DNA of 32,020 nucleotides from Saccoglossus kowalevskii (GCF_000003605.2 NW_003132852.1:56384-88403); one strand, 5' to 3'; positions 11,628 through 24,070 are shown, counted from the stretch's first letter. Notes: generated by a model not told the origin, from the sequence alone. Program-made: numbers and translations.

Positions 11628-12041
11628 TCATTTTTTTATTAAATAAAATATGGTTGTGTATAAATGGCGAAAGCGGTAACCCAACTTTCGCGATAACAAG
11701 GCATAATATTTGGGGCGAACATTTGAAATCACCGCGTATATTTTTTTGAATGCGTCAAAATTTGTTCCAGCTACACCTCGCGTGCATTTGTTATTCTTGG
11801 TGATTGGCTTGCGTTTTTTTCTCAACAAATTTTCAACCCCTATAATTTCAAATATAATATATAGAAATATACAGAAAAAATAAAATACAAAAGTTATTAC
11901 TACAATGGTTAGCACGTTTTGATTTCGCGGGAGGGGGGGGGGCTGGTGTGAATCACATTTTCCACTGTTTATTCGGTAATATATTAAGTAAAAACTGTCC
12001 AGGTCACCAAACATTATAATACAACACCTTTTCCTATTCAA
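11628..12041 (-). other. Unassigned 137-codon minus-strand ORF with one hydrophobic segment
   Basis: The second longest open frame in the window. Seen: a G-tract-encoded proline run, then VLTIVVITFVFYFFCIFLYI (a possible membrane helix), a basic stretch LLRKKRKPITKNNK, and a tail ending YLIKK. It begins where the duplicated segment ends. Phe/Ile/Tyr/Lys-rich composition is what random AT-rich sequence gives, so it may be chance. No family is recognised. Confidence 0.2.
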
Positions 12042-12095
12042 ATTTGCTTGACAAATTAAACTGTTACATTATTCTATTATAAGTACTGTTACCAG

Positions 12096-12380
12096 AAAAT
12101 GACAGTGAGAGACTAAAGAGTTTTAGACAGCTTGGAAAAAACAAAGAAAGAACCAAAAAGTACTAGACTGAGGAACAAATACAAATCAAGGATGAGATGA
12201 GTAAGTGTTAATTTAATTTTTTTTTTATTTTTAATTCGTTTTATTCAAGCTTGTTAAAATAGCAGTAATAATAAATATAGTGTTAGTTGTAACATTTCTA
12301 TCATTGCAGCTGACGGAATGCCGGGAAGAAAGAAGTTAAAGAGGAAGAGAACGAGATGTGGTGATGGTGACGAAAGTTGA
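12096..12380 (+). pseudogene. Possible two-exon 3' end of a gene with a basic C-terminus and one in-frame stop
   Basis: Seen: an acceptor-like TTACCAG precedes 12096. A consensus donor GTAAGT follows base 12200. A pyrimidine-rich acceptor ending TTGCAG precedes 12310. Joining 12096-12200 to 12310-12380 across this 109-base intron keeps one frame: DSERLKSFRQLGKNKERTKKY, a TAG at 12164-12166, TEEQIQIKDEM, then TDGMPGRKKLKRKR and TRCGDGDES with TGA at 12378-12380. The KKLKRKR stretch resembles a nuclear localisation signal. A poly(A) signal follows at 12659. The TAG means either a decayed gene, a different start downstream (a 24-codon spliced ORF from ATG 12197), or chance. No family is recognised. 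Splice-site quality and frame agreement are the main support. Confidence 0.35.
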
Positions 12381-12658
12381 GCGACCGACCCGCAGGGTCC
12401 AGAAATAAGTAGGACCACCATGTACCCACGTTTTGATGACCAACGTAACTTTTGTTTCTGATTCCTACCCAAATGGTCCCTTTCAATATTATAGCTTATT
12501 ACTGTTTTGTTTTGCATTAAATGTATTAATTGTTGAATTGAACTTGAAATGAACTTATTTTTCACCTTCAATTAAATTGAAATTAAAATATATGATTGAT
12601 TTATTTAGGTGTGTCCAAAAATAATTGTGTACTTTTGCATGTGTGTATTGTTATTACA

Positions 12659-12664
12659 AATAAA
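12659..12664 (+). terminator. Candidate poly(A) signal AATAAA
   Basis: AATAAA is followed about 25 bases later by a GT/T-rich stretch (TGTGTCTTTT), the usual layout of an animal 3' end. It sits 280 bases after the stop of the possible two-exon gene end at 12,096-12,380. The hexamer is common by chance in AT-rich DNA. Confidence 0.3.
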
Positions 12665-13254
12665 TACTAAATCACTTGAATCACAAATGTGTCTTTTATT
12701 CCCACCTTTGCAATAACCCAACAATAACTTCTCAATATTAATTAACATGAAATGTCATTAGTTACAATGTGTTATTGATGACCGGATATCTACTGTAAAC
12801 GTTATTTCCGATTATGAACTGATCCTACTTGCGCCGATTTCCATATTGTGATTTTTTCACGGATATCGAGTGGTCATATATTTCATTGTGAATCACCTCC
12901 CGCGTTTGATTTCCTGTGGTATGCGATCTAGTCTGATATGCAAGTCAAGGAGAACAGTCACTTGTAACATACAGATAAAGAAAGGGTCAATGTCTCGTTG
13001 CTGGTCCTGTGGTCATAAAAAAAACGACTGATCACTGGGAAGACCATGGGTGTGGCAATAACCATTTCTTTATTTTTACATGTATATGACTGTAACAGGA
13101 GCTCGTGATATTGATAGGTTGTTTATAAATACATGTGTTGCGGTAGCAAACACGAACCAAATTACTACGTGACTGATTAACCTGAAATGAAGTTCGATCT
13201 ATTTGTATGCAAATGTTACTTAAAAATCAGCCAATAGCATGCGCTTATATATGC

Positions 13255-13660
13255 CGAGTATACGAAAAATATACGTAGATCTGCACCGATTTTAATTATG
13301 TACACTGGTTTGTTGCATTACCGTATACGCTCCGTGTACGTAGATCTGCGTCAGTATTAATTCTGCGCACCGGTTTGCCACGTGTTCGTATATACTACGT
13401 ATACATAGGAATACGTTAGACAGCATTGTTCTGCATTACGTGTACGTTAATGTGTGCACTGTATATTTACTGTCTCCGTAAATATACTGCTGTGTATATT
13501 TACATATCAGTATGTTCCGAATGTGTGAATATACGTTGCGTATTCCCCGTACACACGTTGAATGTACGTGTGCGCCGACCAACGTATATCTTCGAATATC
13601 GGGAATATACGCGTGCGAATAAGCTAATATACCCGCCGAATATCAACGATTTTGGCCAGT
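13255..13660. repeat. CpG/TACG-rich stretch with diverged 65-bp repeats
   Basis: TACGTAGATCTGC occurs exactly at 13272 and 13337, and the sequence around it repeats with a 65-base period for two units and a faded third. On to 13,660 the DNA is dense in CGTATA, TACGT and TGTACG words, with far more CpG than elsewhere in the window. Overlapping ORFs on both strands (13426-13662 +, 13500-13697 -) follow from this biased composition and are not called as genes. Confidence 0.55.
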
Positions 13661-13939
13661 GAAAGCTTTTAGCCTTATTGTTACACATTAAGCACATGAT
13701 TCAATGATTATGACTACATTATTAAAGAACTATTTGTTATTTATGCCGTACAATTTGTAACAAGTGAATTTTCAAACTACATTTAAACATATTAGTACAG
13801 TTAGAGTAATCTATCTGTATGGCTGACAAATAAAATGTGACAGATCATTACACAAAAAAATTGCATTTTCAATAGACAAAATGACCCAACGCCACCATGT
13901 CAGTCAACTATGGTCTATGAATAAGTTTGAGCAGAATTA

Positions 13940-14195
13940 TTTAAAGTTATCTACACAGTCAACAACGGTTCGATTAAGCCGCCAATGCAGTTTAATATAA
14001 ATCAAGTGTAGATGTAATGTGGTTAGATTTTTGTTTTACAACTGTTCCTGTATCATTTTAAACAGATTTTAGTTTGTCTTGCTGAAATTGTGGGCATCCA
14101 TACAGTGTAATGTTGCAATAGTTCACAAGAATTACAAATGCATGAACAAAGTCTATCGTTGCTGTTTTTCCCGAGAAAGTGTTAATTTTACCATT
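13940..14195 (-). mobile_element. Relic of a LINE (CR1/jockey-type) reverse transcriptase, C-terminal end
   Basis: Seen: minus-strand translation reads FSGKTATIDFVHAFVILVNY then CNITLYGCPQFQQDKLKSV, a stop, NHITSTLDLY, a frame change, and LHWRLNRTVVD. Known: the order LVHAFVxSxLDYCNxLLYGxP, KLQxVQN, HITPxL, LHWLPV is the standard end of the reverse transcriptase domain of CR1/jockey-type LINEs. All pieces are present in the right order, but with stops and at least one frame shift. The catalytic part is absent, as expected for a 5'-truncated and old copy. It lies just downstream (to the left) of the broken channel exon. Confidence 0.75.
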
Positions 14196-14705
14196 CTGAA
14201 AGAGTTTAGAATATTACCATTGTCACTGATTCTAACATAAATTATTAATAAAAAATTACACACAAATAAGTTTCAACAAGTAACAAAGAATGAAAAGATA
14301 AACATTGATTATATAAATATCAAATGGCGAGACTTTTTATATAACTGCTAATAACGTTCACACTCAGTATTAAGTTTCGCAATGCCAATTTCAGAATTTA
14401 GCATGAATTTCCAAGTTCATATCGACTTTATCCAAACTATATGATATTATGATATAGGACCATCAACTGTATATCACATAACAAGTCTTTGACATATATT
14501 TTCGAAGATTCATATCAATCACATCGAACGAACACTTCAAAATACAACAGTACTTAATATACAAAGCACACGTGAAAATCACTCATCAATATTTTCGGCT
14601 AAATTTACCCAAATTTAGTTAGCAAATAACGGATATGTAAAATCAACATAAATGGCAAATAAATTTGTCTCAAGATGGTATAAAACTTAAAATTACATAT
14701 CTTAC

Positions 14706-15176
14706 CATTATACATGATTGGAAAATATTCATCAGACTTAGCTATGTCATAGTATATTGTGTTCTTTATAGCTGATTTCCGCATCTTATTCACGTTACAC
14801 AACGTCACAAAAGGAAACTGGATGTTGTTATTTTTTGTGACTGTCAGCTTAAAAGTTACATCGTAGTAGAAATATTTAATAATTAATGCACTAGCGTGTA
14901 AAGTGATACACAGAATAAAACCATAACTATAATGCTCCATATGATCTTGTGCTTTGCTTTTACCGATGATGACAACCGACTGATGTCATATGCTGATTTG
15001 GCTGATGCAAATTGTGCCATAACCCCGGTTAGTTTCTTGATTTTTTGCTGGTGAATATTTCACGAGGAGTGACAGTCCTACTGGGCACGGCTTCAACGAT
15101 TGATGCATCAATCTGTCCATCATCTAGCTTGATGATGAATCTCCTCCTCAATGACGATCATTTCTGTGGAGCCCAT
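14706..15176 (-). pseudogene. Frame-broken N-terminal piece of a DEG/ENaC channel
   Basis: Seen: one frame from an ATG at 15018-15020 gives MAQFASAKSAYDISRLSSS and then KHKIIWSIIVMVLFCVSLY, an intracellular N-terminus leading into TM1. It hits a stop near 14892. A second frame then continues with IIKYFYYDVTFKLTVT and FPFVTLCNVNKMRKSAI, and runs to a strong GT donor (exon side ends at 14706). A third frame upstream (about 15042-15155) is open with LDDGQIDASIVEAVPSRTVT and breaks at an A6 run. Known: W in TM1, the K-Y-x-Y-x-V turn and FPxVTxCNxNxxRxS are the standard N-terminal signature of DEG/ENaC subunits, in this order and spacing. Odd: two or three frame changes within 470 bases, and no downstream channel exon found to the left. 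The nearby 30.7-31.9 kb channel has no such breaks, so decay is more likely than poor sequence, but sequencing indels remain possible. The gene start is uncertain. Confidence 0.8.
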
Positions 15177-15179
15177 AGT

Positions 15180-16680
15180 GCATTGATATAGCACTAGTTG
15201 AATTATATAACAAAGACAGAAACTATAATGTCATATATATATAACGATGTAACGATGAGATGGCGAAATATATTTGTTAATCTTAAAGGAATATATATGG
15301 AAGTATATTATATAGGAATACCAAATGTTGTAACTATGCAAAAGCTAAGATACAAGTTAAAGCATTAATTTTTTTTATATAATTCCAACTTAGTTATATT
15401 ATTTATTATTAATGTGTAAATGATAGCTGCTGATATATTTATAGACGATTATATTACACGTCAGTCATTAAATTTAAAACGAAAGCGGAGGTAAACAGTC
15501 TTCAACAGATGATTGCATATACATATTTAACTATTAGCTTTGTAATACAAAAGTAGATTTTGTTGAATGAAAGCTGTTATCGAGGGAAACTACTAAAGAG
15601 TAAACAAATAATACATTGTTTACTTTATACATTATCGAGTATCAATTATTAGCTAAGTAAAATGAGCGTTGTTACCTCTTTTTTTTATGCATTCAACGCA
15701 TTTATACTTATTAGTAATTTATTGCATTTTCAATAGCAAAATATAGACTACATTTTACAACTGATTGTGTTTAATTGTAAACTAGAAAAGATGTACAGTT
15801 TACCACTCAATGTAGTCAATAATAAAATGTCAGTGTTTCCTAAACAGGCTGGTTCGTCGCCAATTATTTGGCCCGATAATTTAATTTGTAATTACAGTAA
15901 TATAACTGGAAAGCTAGTTATGTTTTAGCCTGTGATGTAGCTTAGAGTAACAATGTCAATTTAAACACATTTCTTGAAATGTAAAGTATATCGTCATCCA
16001 AACAGTCACTACTATAGCAATTTTGTATACAAAAAATAAGGGTGTCCTATTTGTTTGAGTTTGTTATAAACAAACGTCTTGTTGAAAATAATGCTAAAGC
16101 TATTTTTCAAATTATCAGAAATCGGGTTGAGAAGAAATGTATTTTAGCGTTTAAAAGTCGTAATGCAATGTCGAGTCTGTGAATACATCACTTGACTTAA
16201 TAATGTATATGATAAGTCATTCCACACAAAGGTCTCTTATATCACAACTAAGGGAAGAACAGAATATTTGATTAACGGTGTGAGCCGCTAAAAATATACC
16301 ACCAAAACCAACAATAAATATTCATATTTCTTGAAATCGTCATGCCCGGCTGTGTAGTCTAACGGTCACATGTGATTTTTGAAAAAAAAATTATATCTAG
16401 TCTTTTCCAGTTGTACCTTTGAGATATTTCAGTTATGCATATTAATATATGCATATTACATAGTTCATTACCAGATTTTTTTCATAATTTACCATAAGAA
16501 ATACCTCTTATAATTTTAACCATTGTGATTTATACTGCATCACAGATAAGGTGTAACAAACTGAGATTCCAAAGATGTTCCCCACATAATAGGCCGGTAG
16601 TAATTAAAACATTAATCAGCATACAATTTAAAGTTAACCAATGAGAAAGGTAAAATGCTTATCTACTTTGAGCCCATTGA
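15180..16680. other. No gene recognised between the broken channel exon and copy 2
   Basis: Very AT-rich, no coding-like ORF. If the broken channel piece had an upstream first exon it would lie here, but none is visible. A short tRNA-like word (TAGTCTAACGGTCA at about 16,357) has no matching B-box. Confidence 0.45.
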
Positions 16681-19600
16681 GGCGCCAACCATTAGAAGTA
16701 GCCACTTATTTTGTGGGAAAACACAGCTACGTGATTTGGAAGATATCAACGACGACTTTTGACCTGCTCTTACAATTGCAAATTGTGTCTTCTTCTTGAA
16801 TTTAGGTGAGTTCTATCAGTGGTACTCACGCAACTTAACAGTGAATCTAATCGAGTTACAGAGACGGTGCCGAGCCATTCCCTGTCGTGGGAAAGATCTG
16901 CTCACCATTCCTCGCGCCTAAAGGCGCGACCTTTATAGCGGGGTCTGGAGGCATGTTTCTCCGGAAAAATTGAATGTCCTGCATTTTTGAGGGGCAAATT
17001 CTGCTGACACAAAGGGTTCAGCTTGGTTTAAGGGGGCAACGCCCCCAAATCTTTTTTCGAAGACGCGACCGCCCCTATCCCGCGATGCCGCCGCCACTGA
17101 GTTAGGTTTGGGAAAAATACAAAGAGAAAATGCTACTTGAACACACTTTCGTGAAAGAAAGCACTCGGTATACATATAAAACATTTAGATTGATAATATT
17201 TAACAATTATCACATAAATAAATTCCCCAGTTATCCCACATGCTATCACAGACTTCATGATTACAAACTGATATTTTGGTCATGGGGTGTAATATAGAAA
17301 TGTATATTACATACCATCAAGTTGAAGGAAGTATTACTCATATTCAAAAACTAAGCTGGTTTATCATCTTATTTGGTGTAAATTAATTCACTCTAATGTA
17401 TATCTCCGTAATTGTCTGCTAACTTGTCTAACTAACACATTGCAAGTATATACACCCTGTTGTTTATGTTTCTGCTCATATTTGACTTAAATAATTACCC
17501 TTTGCTCTAATTTCTAGAACTATATTATGTAGCGTATACAATCAATGCATCGTATTCCTGCAGAGTTTACACATTTCTGACATAATCATATAATCACTGT
17601 CTAACCAACAATATTCTAGAATTGCCTACCCAACGCACTTCTTCAAAGTCTACTTATTCTACTGTTGGACAAAATCATATATAGTCTACGTACCCAGCAG
17701 CTTATTTCTGAACAATCTACCGAATATTCTAAACTGTCTAACCCTATATACCTGCCCATATATTCATCTTTTTTATGAACTGTCTAATCACTAATTATTC
17801 CTGAACAATCTACATAACTATTTTTACATTTTCTTTATTCCACATTTCCCAAATTGAAATATGAAAACAAATGTGAGCTGCCAAAAAAATGCCAATAACA
17901 ATATTGACAAAAGCAACTAAATTATATAGTTTGAAATCTCAACTTTGGTGCTTTGTAGCTATATTTATAGAATCTTTTACTCAGAGCATTGTGTTTTTAT
18001 GCTTAACATAAAATAGAAGGAGGTTTTTACAAGTTAATATTCATTGATGTCGGCGATTAAACACAACAAGCTATTCAAATGTTAGTGATGAATTAATTAA
18101 ATTGTTTTTCTTTATTTTCTTGAAATAAATTGTCAAAGTTCTCAAGTGTCATGCGATATGCATTGTAAGAATACAGCACATTACACATTTAATTTCAATG
18201 CATTCAGACTTTCTTTCTCAATTAACTACACTTAGAATGTTTTATCGAAGCTAATTGTGTTATATTTTTACTATGGTAACTTTTGTGGATAGAAGCGAAG
18301 CCAGAACGAGTCTGGGGAATCATGTATATTCTTATAATGGAACTAGACTTTTCTGTAGTTATTTAGTTCGACCTTATCAAACGGGCTTTTCACAGATCGC
18401 ATGCCAACAGTAGTATAATACTTCTATGAGTTGCAAAACTAAAGAGTGAGTTGTTTCCCATGAATCTGCTATTTATAATTCTGATGACATTTCTATGGAA
18501 ATAACAACACATTTTCCCTGCTAGTCCAGTTATTTGACAAAATGACAGATTTTAAGGCCGATTAAATTAGGGGCATCCTCAGTCCTAATAATTAGTGAAA
18601 AGTTTGAGTATGAAGATTAGCAGTTTGTTCTTGGAAAATCATTATCGTCTTTGTAAAAAGTTTATGTGGAGATTGGGGAAGCATATTCAGTTTGCTATGC
18701 ACAGCAGAGCTAGTAGTAAAATCAAAAGTAATGCCTTTCTATCACATATTAGTGTATTAGGACATGTGGTATCATTGTATGGGATAAACAAAAAGTAGAA
18801 AATTAGAAAAACTCCAATTTTTCATAATATATTCATAGTTAATTCGTTCAAATTGATGAATTCAATGCACTAAAGAAATAACTGAGAACCACAATAATGG
18901 CATATCTAGGGATATACATAAGTGGATTATATATTCCAGATAACAATGCAAGAAAATCACACATGGAAGCAAGGCAATAAGCAACAACAATGTGGTTTAA
19001 AAGAATTACATGTACATGTGTATTGTACACTGCATACAGGGTTACATTTTAATTGACTCTTATCATTCAAATCTGTGTGACGCATTACAAGGTTGATTGA
19101 CTGTGAATAACATTGTCCTTACAGGAACCTTACCAATGATCCCAGAGATAGTGGGGTTTAAACCTTTACAGTGACACATTATATTATAGTGTGTATCTAA
19201 TATATACTATGCATATACATCAGTTTACATGCCTTGAAACTAAATGTTCAATCACAATTTAATTTACAAAGATTCATGTGCTGGACCACTCAGACTGAAC
19301 CATGCAGAGTACAATACCAGTTATCAGGACAGCAAAATGTGGGCCCTCTCATAAGCAAGTTTGGTAAAGTAGAAATTCGTTTTACGTTTGTTGGCTGAAT
19401 TAAAGATGTTGTGTGGAAATTGGAGGGAATGGAAGATAAAATATGTTATATTATAAATTAAACATGTAGCAGAAGAGTGTAAAACAACTGGAGAAGTGAA
19501 CAGCTCACCACCGATAAATTAAAGTTTTCTAGTACAGTGTAAATGAATTTAGTAAAACATAGTATATGTAAAGCACTAAAACGAGAAATGGGAAGGCAAA

Positions 19601-20890
19601 AGATACACATTTAAAATGAACTCGTATAAATATTCTTTTACTTCGAAACCAAAGCTGTGAGTATATATCGAACGTCAGACCAAAATGTTCGGCTTGTGCC
19701 TGTCTGACATATGGCGACAATTTAAAATGAAAATGCAAACATAAACTCAATGCAAACTCATGTGTTACAGGTAGTACTCTAATATTAACTAGATAAATGA
19801 GTATGGTTAGTTTTTACCTTGTTTTATTGATGTGAAAACGACTAAATATAGATTGTTTAAATTGTGTTTTATTGGTTACCATTGAAACATTTCATGAAAA
19901 CACGGAGTTAAACTGAAATAGGATAATAATGCGCATTGTAATATTCATTTTGATCATAAAAAAATCAAATTGACACTAACGAAGCACAGTCTTCATCAAG
20001 TATTAACTCTGTTAATATTGATGTTTCTTTTTGTAAATATACAATAATTTTATTTGAAAATATTATAGTAGTTCTTCTAAAATAGTTCAATCCTGGCATC
20101 GCATATTTCTCTAGTGAAATGCGAGACTCGTATCTTAACTTTGAGGTCAAATTGACTCCTCTAATAATGTTGATTTTAGAATAAATCAGGTAATTAATTA
20201 CTAACATCGTAATTTTAAATTTAAATTGGAAAAAAATAATATTAAACGGACTTTTCGAAAATTATCTAACGAATTTAATAAATGTGATATTGTAAGGTCA
20301 CGAATTCGATGTCGCATTTATCCCATATACCTATTTTGCAGCTTCTAAAGTCTAATATGAGGATTGTAATTTGTGTGTGCCATTGAAGGTATCGAATAGC
20401 GTTTTGCTTCATTTACATAAAATATTGACCTTCACTTTACCCTATTGCGATTAAGAAGCATAGTTAGTTTTGGAGCTATAAAGCGGGATAAAGAACATGT
20501 GTGTAGTATGGAGAAATTGACACTCATTTTTTTTGTTAGACTTTCTGCCACAAAACGTCCCGGCGTGCACCATTATTATCAGTTACAGAATAAGATGTAC
20601 GTTAACATGGTCGCTACTTACCTTAGCTTAAAACACAGCATATCACGCGACCAACATGCTGGCAAGCCTATTTCAGTATTTAAGTGATTGGCCATTGCAT
20701 ATACCATGATCATTGCGCCTTACATTGATTGGCTGGCTCTCGGTAGTGTTATATTGTATTACACATTCATAATACAATCCCCTAGTATTATTTAATGTGT
20801 TGATTGGAACATGTGAATTGTTAACAATTATTTATTCATATTTGAATATGACTATTGATATTATTGAATTGGATTAGACAAATCGTGGAA
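16680..20890. repeat. Large direct duplication, copy 2, left part
   Basis: Counterpart of 3,170-6,008 plus 9,495-11,208, in the same orientation. It is interrupted by the 241-bp element at 16,859-17,099. It lacks the 3.5-kb block of copy 1. Homology stops near GACAAATCG at 20,879-20,887. Short ORFs inside it (for example 18595-18798 +, 19529-19750 -) are not preserved in copy 1 and look like chance. Confidence 0.75.
16859..17099. mobile_element. 241-bp non-autonomous DNA-transposon-like element with target duplication
   Basis: Seen: a GC-richer block starting CAGAGACGGTGCCG and ending in the complement of CAGTGGCGGCGGC, giving imperfect terminal inverted repeats. AGTTA flanks both ends (16854-16858 and 17100-17104). 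Copy 1 of the surrounding duplication, at about 3,340-3,372, continues from the left flank (ATCTAATCGA) to the right flank (AGGT...GGGAAA) without it, so it inserted after the duplication or was lost from copy 1. A related copy is at about 6,130-6,340. No coding capacity is seen. CAGTGGCGG-type ends resemble hAT-type elements, but those make 8-base duplications, so the class is unsettled. Confidence 0.7.
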
Positions 20891-21182
20891 CGATTTTATC
20901 AGAACCGCTATTTGCAAACTTTATAGAAAGAAACATTTTTTTTAATTATTTTGTTATTATTTGACGATACTGCTTTCTTAAATAAAAGTAGTTCAAATAT
21001 TGTAAATAATCATCTGACACCATATACATTTATACTGTGTGGCTGTCAATTGGAAAACCGGTCTAAAGAGTGTGCATCCTTGACTGGATAACGTACATTC
21101 GATCATTCAGGCAGACCAGATAGTTGTATCAACTCCTTGGGAGGGTGTGGGTGATGTGCCATCTAGATAGTACGCTTTGAAG

Positions 21183-21684
21183 TCATTCATTCTTAGGCCA
21201 TTGCTGTTCAAGTGATAAATTTCGATTTACCTGTTTTACTGATACAAAAAATATTTTCTTGAAAACATGGCCGGTGACTTTGTTAAAGTCAGTATCCTTA
21301 AATTGCCTTGGAGTGAAATGTATTGCAAAATTTCGGAGTCGAGTACCTGGGCCAATGAAACACAAATTGCTTCCATCCTTAGACATCAAAACAGGACGCC
21401 ACTTACGGCAGGTTAGACAAATCCCAACCCCAATAGGGTATACAATCCATTGGAGTTGTATACTTACTGTAGTGAGAGAATCTAGCTTACTGGGACAAGG
21501 CCATATTGAGTGTAGTTTCATATTAAATAGACGTCTGACTAATCAGCCGACAAATGTGCAGTGGTTAAGCTTGGCCGTTCGATACAAGGTGATTGAACCT
21601 CGAAGATCTGATCCCAGAGCCTTGAGACTGGAGTCTGCGTATCAGAGTCTGTATCAACAGCAAGGACAAGGACGGGCTGTATAA
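21183..21684. other. GC-richer segment with overlapping 112- and 141-codon ORFs on opposite strands
   Basis: Minus strand 21183-21521 includes ICLTCRKWRPVLMSKDGSNL and NFAIHFTPRQFKDTDFNKVT. Plus strand 21259-21684 includes IPTPIGYTIHWSCILTVVRE and ends QQQGQGRAV. The two cannot both be coding in full. The minus reading has the more ordinary residue mix. No family is recognised. It may be a fragment of a mobile element or an exon of an unknown gene. Confidence 0.25.
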
Positions 21685-24070
21685 TAGCTACGTAGAAAGG
21701 AAGAAAACACAACAAGAATTTGACTAAAACAATATCGTAATTATACTCTAAACATTCCTATCCTCCGACTTATTCAATAATTCAGTAAAAAACGTTATGT
21801 GTGTGAAAATCAGTTAGTGAACTGCCTTGCTTATAATATAACTCTTCATTTTTCTTTTTCAGACGATGGACTATACTGTTCCAACGAATCCCTTGCTTGC
21901 GGAAAAAATATATGAGATGAGACCTTGATCACGCTGCTTCCCCAGGAGATGGGGGGGGGGTGACTCTCATAGTGATAGTATACGGGTATGCGCCGCTTTT
22001 TTGAACCATATTATTACGGTCAATCCGATCATTTCAACAACAAATTTTAAGATTTTCGGCCGTCTTAGAAAAATAATCTCGTTTTTAACAGGCCGCAGAA
22101 TACTCCGGAACATGTCAGATCAAAAGTGATTACGCAGTCTCTTCCTGGTACTAAACAGCAAGATTAAGAATGTCTAACGTAATTAAAAAAGAGATGCAGG
22201 TTTGTGGGCACTTGGGAGTGTTTTTTTTTCTTTTTATTATCCAAATAGTCTTGGCTATAGACTGTTAACATTTTGTAGAATTGTGAATAGTGGAATACTC
22301 AAAAAAACAATTTTAAAATATTGATAACAGGTGCAAACATTCTCTCTTTTGAATGCTTAGCAAGATTTAGCAAAGCTGTACATAAATAATAAAAAAAGAA
22401 ACATGGTGACAAAAAGTTATGACGGGATCTCCATATTACGCACTATATTTAACTTTTTACAAAAAGATAATAGGTTTCAGTTTAGAACTGTTACAGTCAT
22501 TTTAATTATGAGCATTAGCAAACTTCTTACTGAGTGAATGGTTATGCAAATTAGCAATTATCTCAGCTTCTTTTTAGTGCACATCCCAGAACTTTTAAAA
22601 AAAATAGCTCCTAGACGCTTTGACATTTTCACAAATGATTGACAATGTGTTTATCTTCAAAACGCCGTCTGGGCATAGTTTTTGATTGAACAGTGTTACA
22701 ACAATCGTACAGACAACTAGCCTAGGTGTTAATTTATGCATAAACTTGAAGTAGTGAAATTTGAGCTGCTGCCCTGCAAAATTTACAACTGGTAAACAGT
22801 TTTCAAGACGGCGCTTTCTTCATAGTAAACAGATGTACCCAAAAACCAATTTTGACAGAAAACAGAAGCATGGTTTAGAAGCTATTTTTTTTAAACTTTT
22901 GACCAAAAAAGCTCATTTTTGTGCATATTTCAAACTACAGTGTCCATAAAAAAATACTAACAAAATTTTAAAATTCATACAATAAGCTTTCCGAAAATAT
23001 ATAGTTTTGTGGACAATGGAGGTCATCTTGGTTTCTTAATTAACTAATTAAAATACCTGTCAGGTAAACTGCATCTCTACCTTAAGGAAGGCTATCGTGA
23101 CTAATGCGCACTTGTATTAGTATTAGTCGCATCACAGATAAATACACTGTTTTCCGTCACAATTTCCAGCACCTGCAAGTTGCACATAAAAACAGAAAAG
23201 TAAAAAAAGAACCATGTTAGTCGTGTTCACGTAAAAAAGAAATAACCAACGATGGTGGCGCTTTTTTCGAAAAGGCGTGAGCAGCAACGGGCTTGTGCCA
23301 GTGTGTTATGGAAAACAAAAATGGCAGGAAACGTTAGCCAGGAGGATATCAGATGACATTTGCAGAATGCTTTTTGAACGGATCGACGACTCGGAACAGG
23401 TGTGTCTCAGCTCGTATCGCGATGGATTGGTTTCCCGTAACGGCGTTTGACCTTACTTGGTTTGGCGTTTGTAAGACAGGTAAATACTACAACGATTATG
23501 TCAAAATTATCAATGAAAATGATACACATTTTATGCATTGGAAATTTGTTATGAGGAGGCAAAGCCAGCTAATACCGAGCTTGGGAATTAAGTTATTCCT
23601 GCACCGTAAGGTTATTTGTTTAACATCAATGTGTTCCTTGTTTTGACGAGATAAAAAAATGAAGAAAATAATGTTTGGCCTGTTGGTGGCGCTGTAACAG
23701 CGAATCAATGATAAGTAGTTTGTTTATACAGTCAGTTTATGACATTGGAGTAGAATGTATTTGAAGTGTATATATTTCTTTTTAAATCTGGAAAATATAC
23801 GTCAGTGATTGTTGTGAACTTTGTTCTGAAGGTATGCTAATTATGCTTCTCAACTCTGCAAGATGTGTAGCAGTTATGTGATGTTGGGTTTCTTTTCTAT
23901 TTTTTCTTTAAGTGGTATAAATGTGTTATCATGCACATTTCAAAAACACCCAACTGAATTATTGTAAGTTGTTTTCAGAGCATGTCACCACTGTTTCCAT
24001 GGCAACAATATAGGGAAGATCGCGAATAAGTTACCAGAAAATATCATATATTCATGATAGGGAAATTCTA

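Noticed and set aside
12254..12571. 105-codon minus-strand ORF
   Set aside because: It is the antisense of the possible + strand spliced exon and a T-rich stretch; leucine/serine-rich low-complexity composition.
13426..13697. Overlapping ORFs in the CpG/TACG-rich stretch
   Set aside because: Stop codons are depleted because of the repeat composition, and both strands are open at once.
16350..16375. tRNA-like A-box word (TAGTCTAACGGTCA)
   Set aside because: No B-box, no cloverleaf pairing and a poly-A run just after; at best a SINE fragment.
21560..21630. Possible tRNA-derived SINE head (AGTGGTTAAGC and a GGTTCAATCACC-like word)
   Set aside because: The two words are on opposite strands or in the wrong order for a tRNA promoter.
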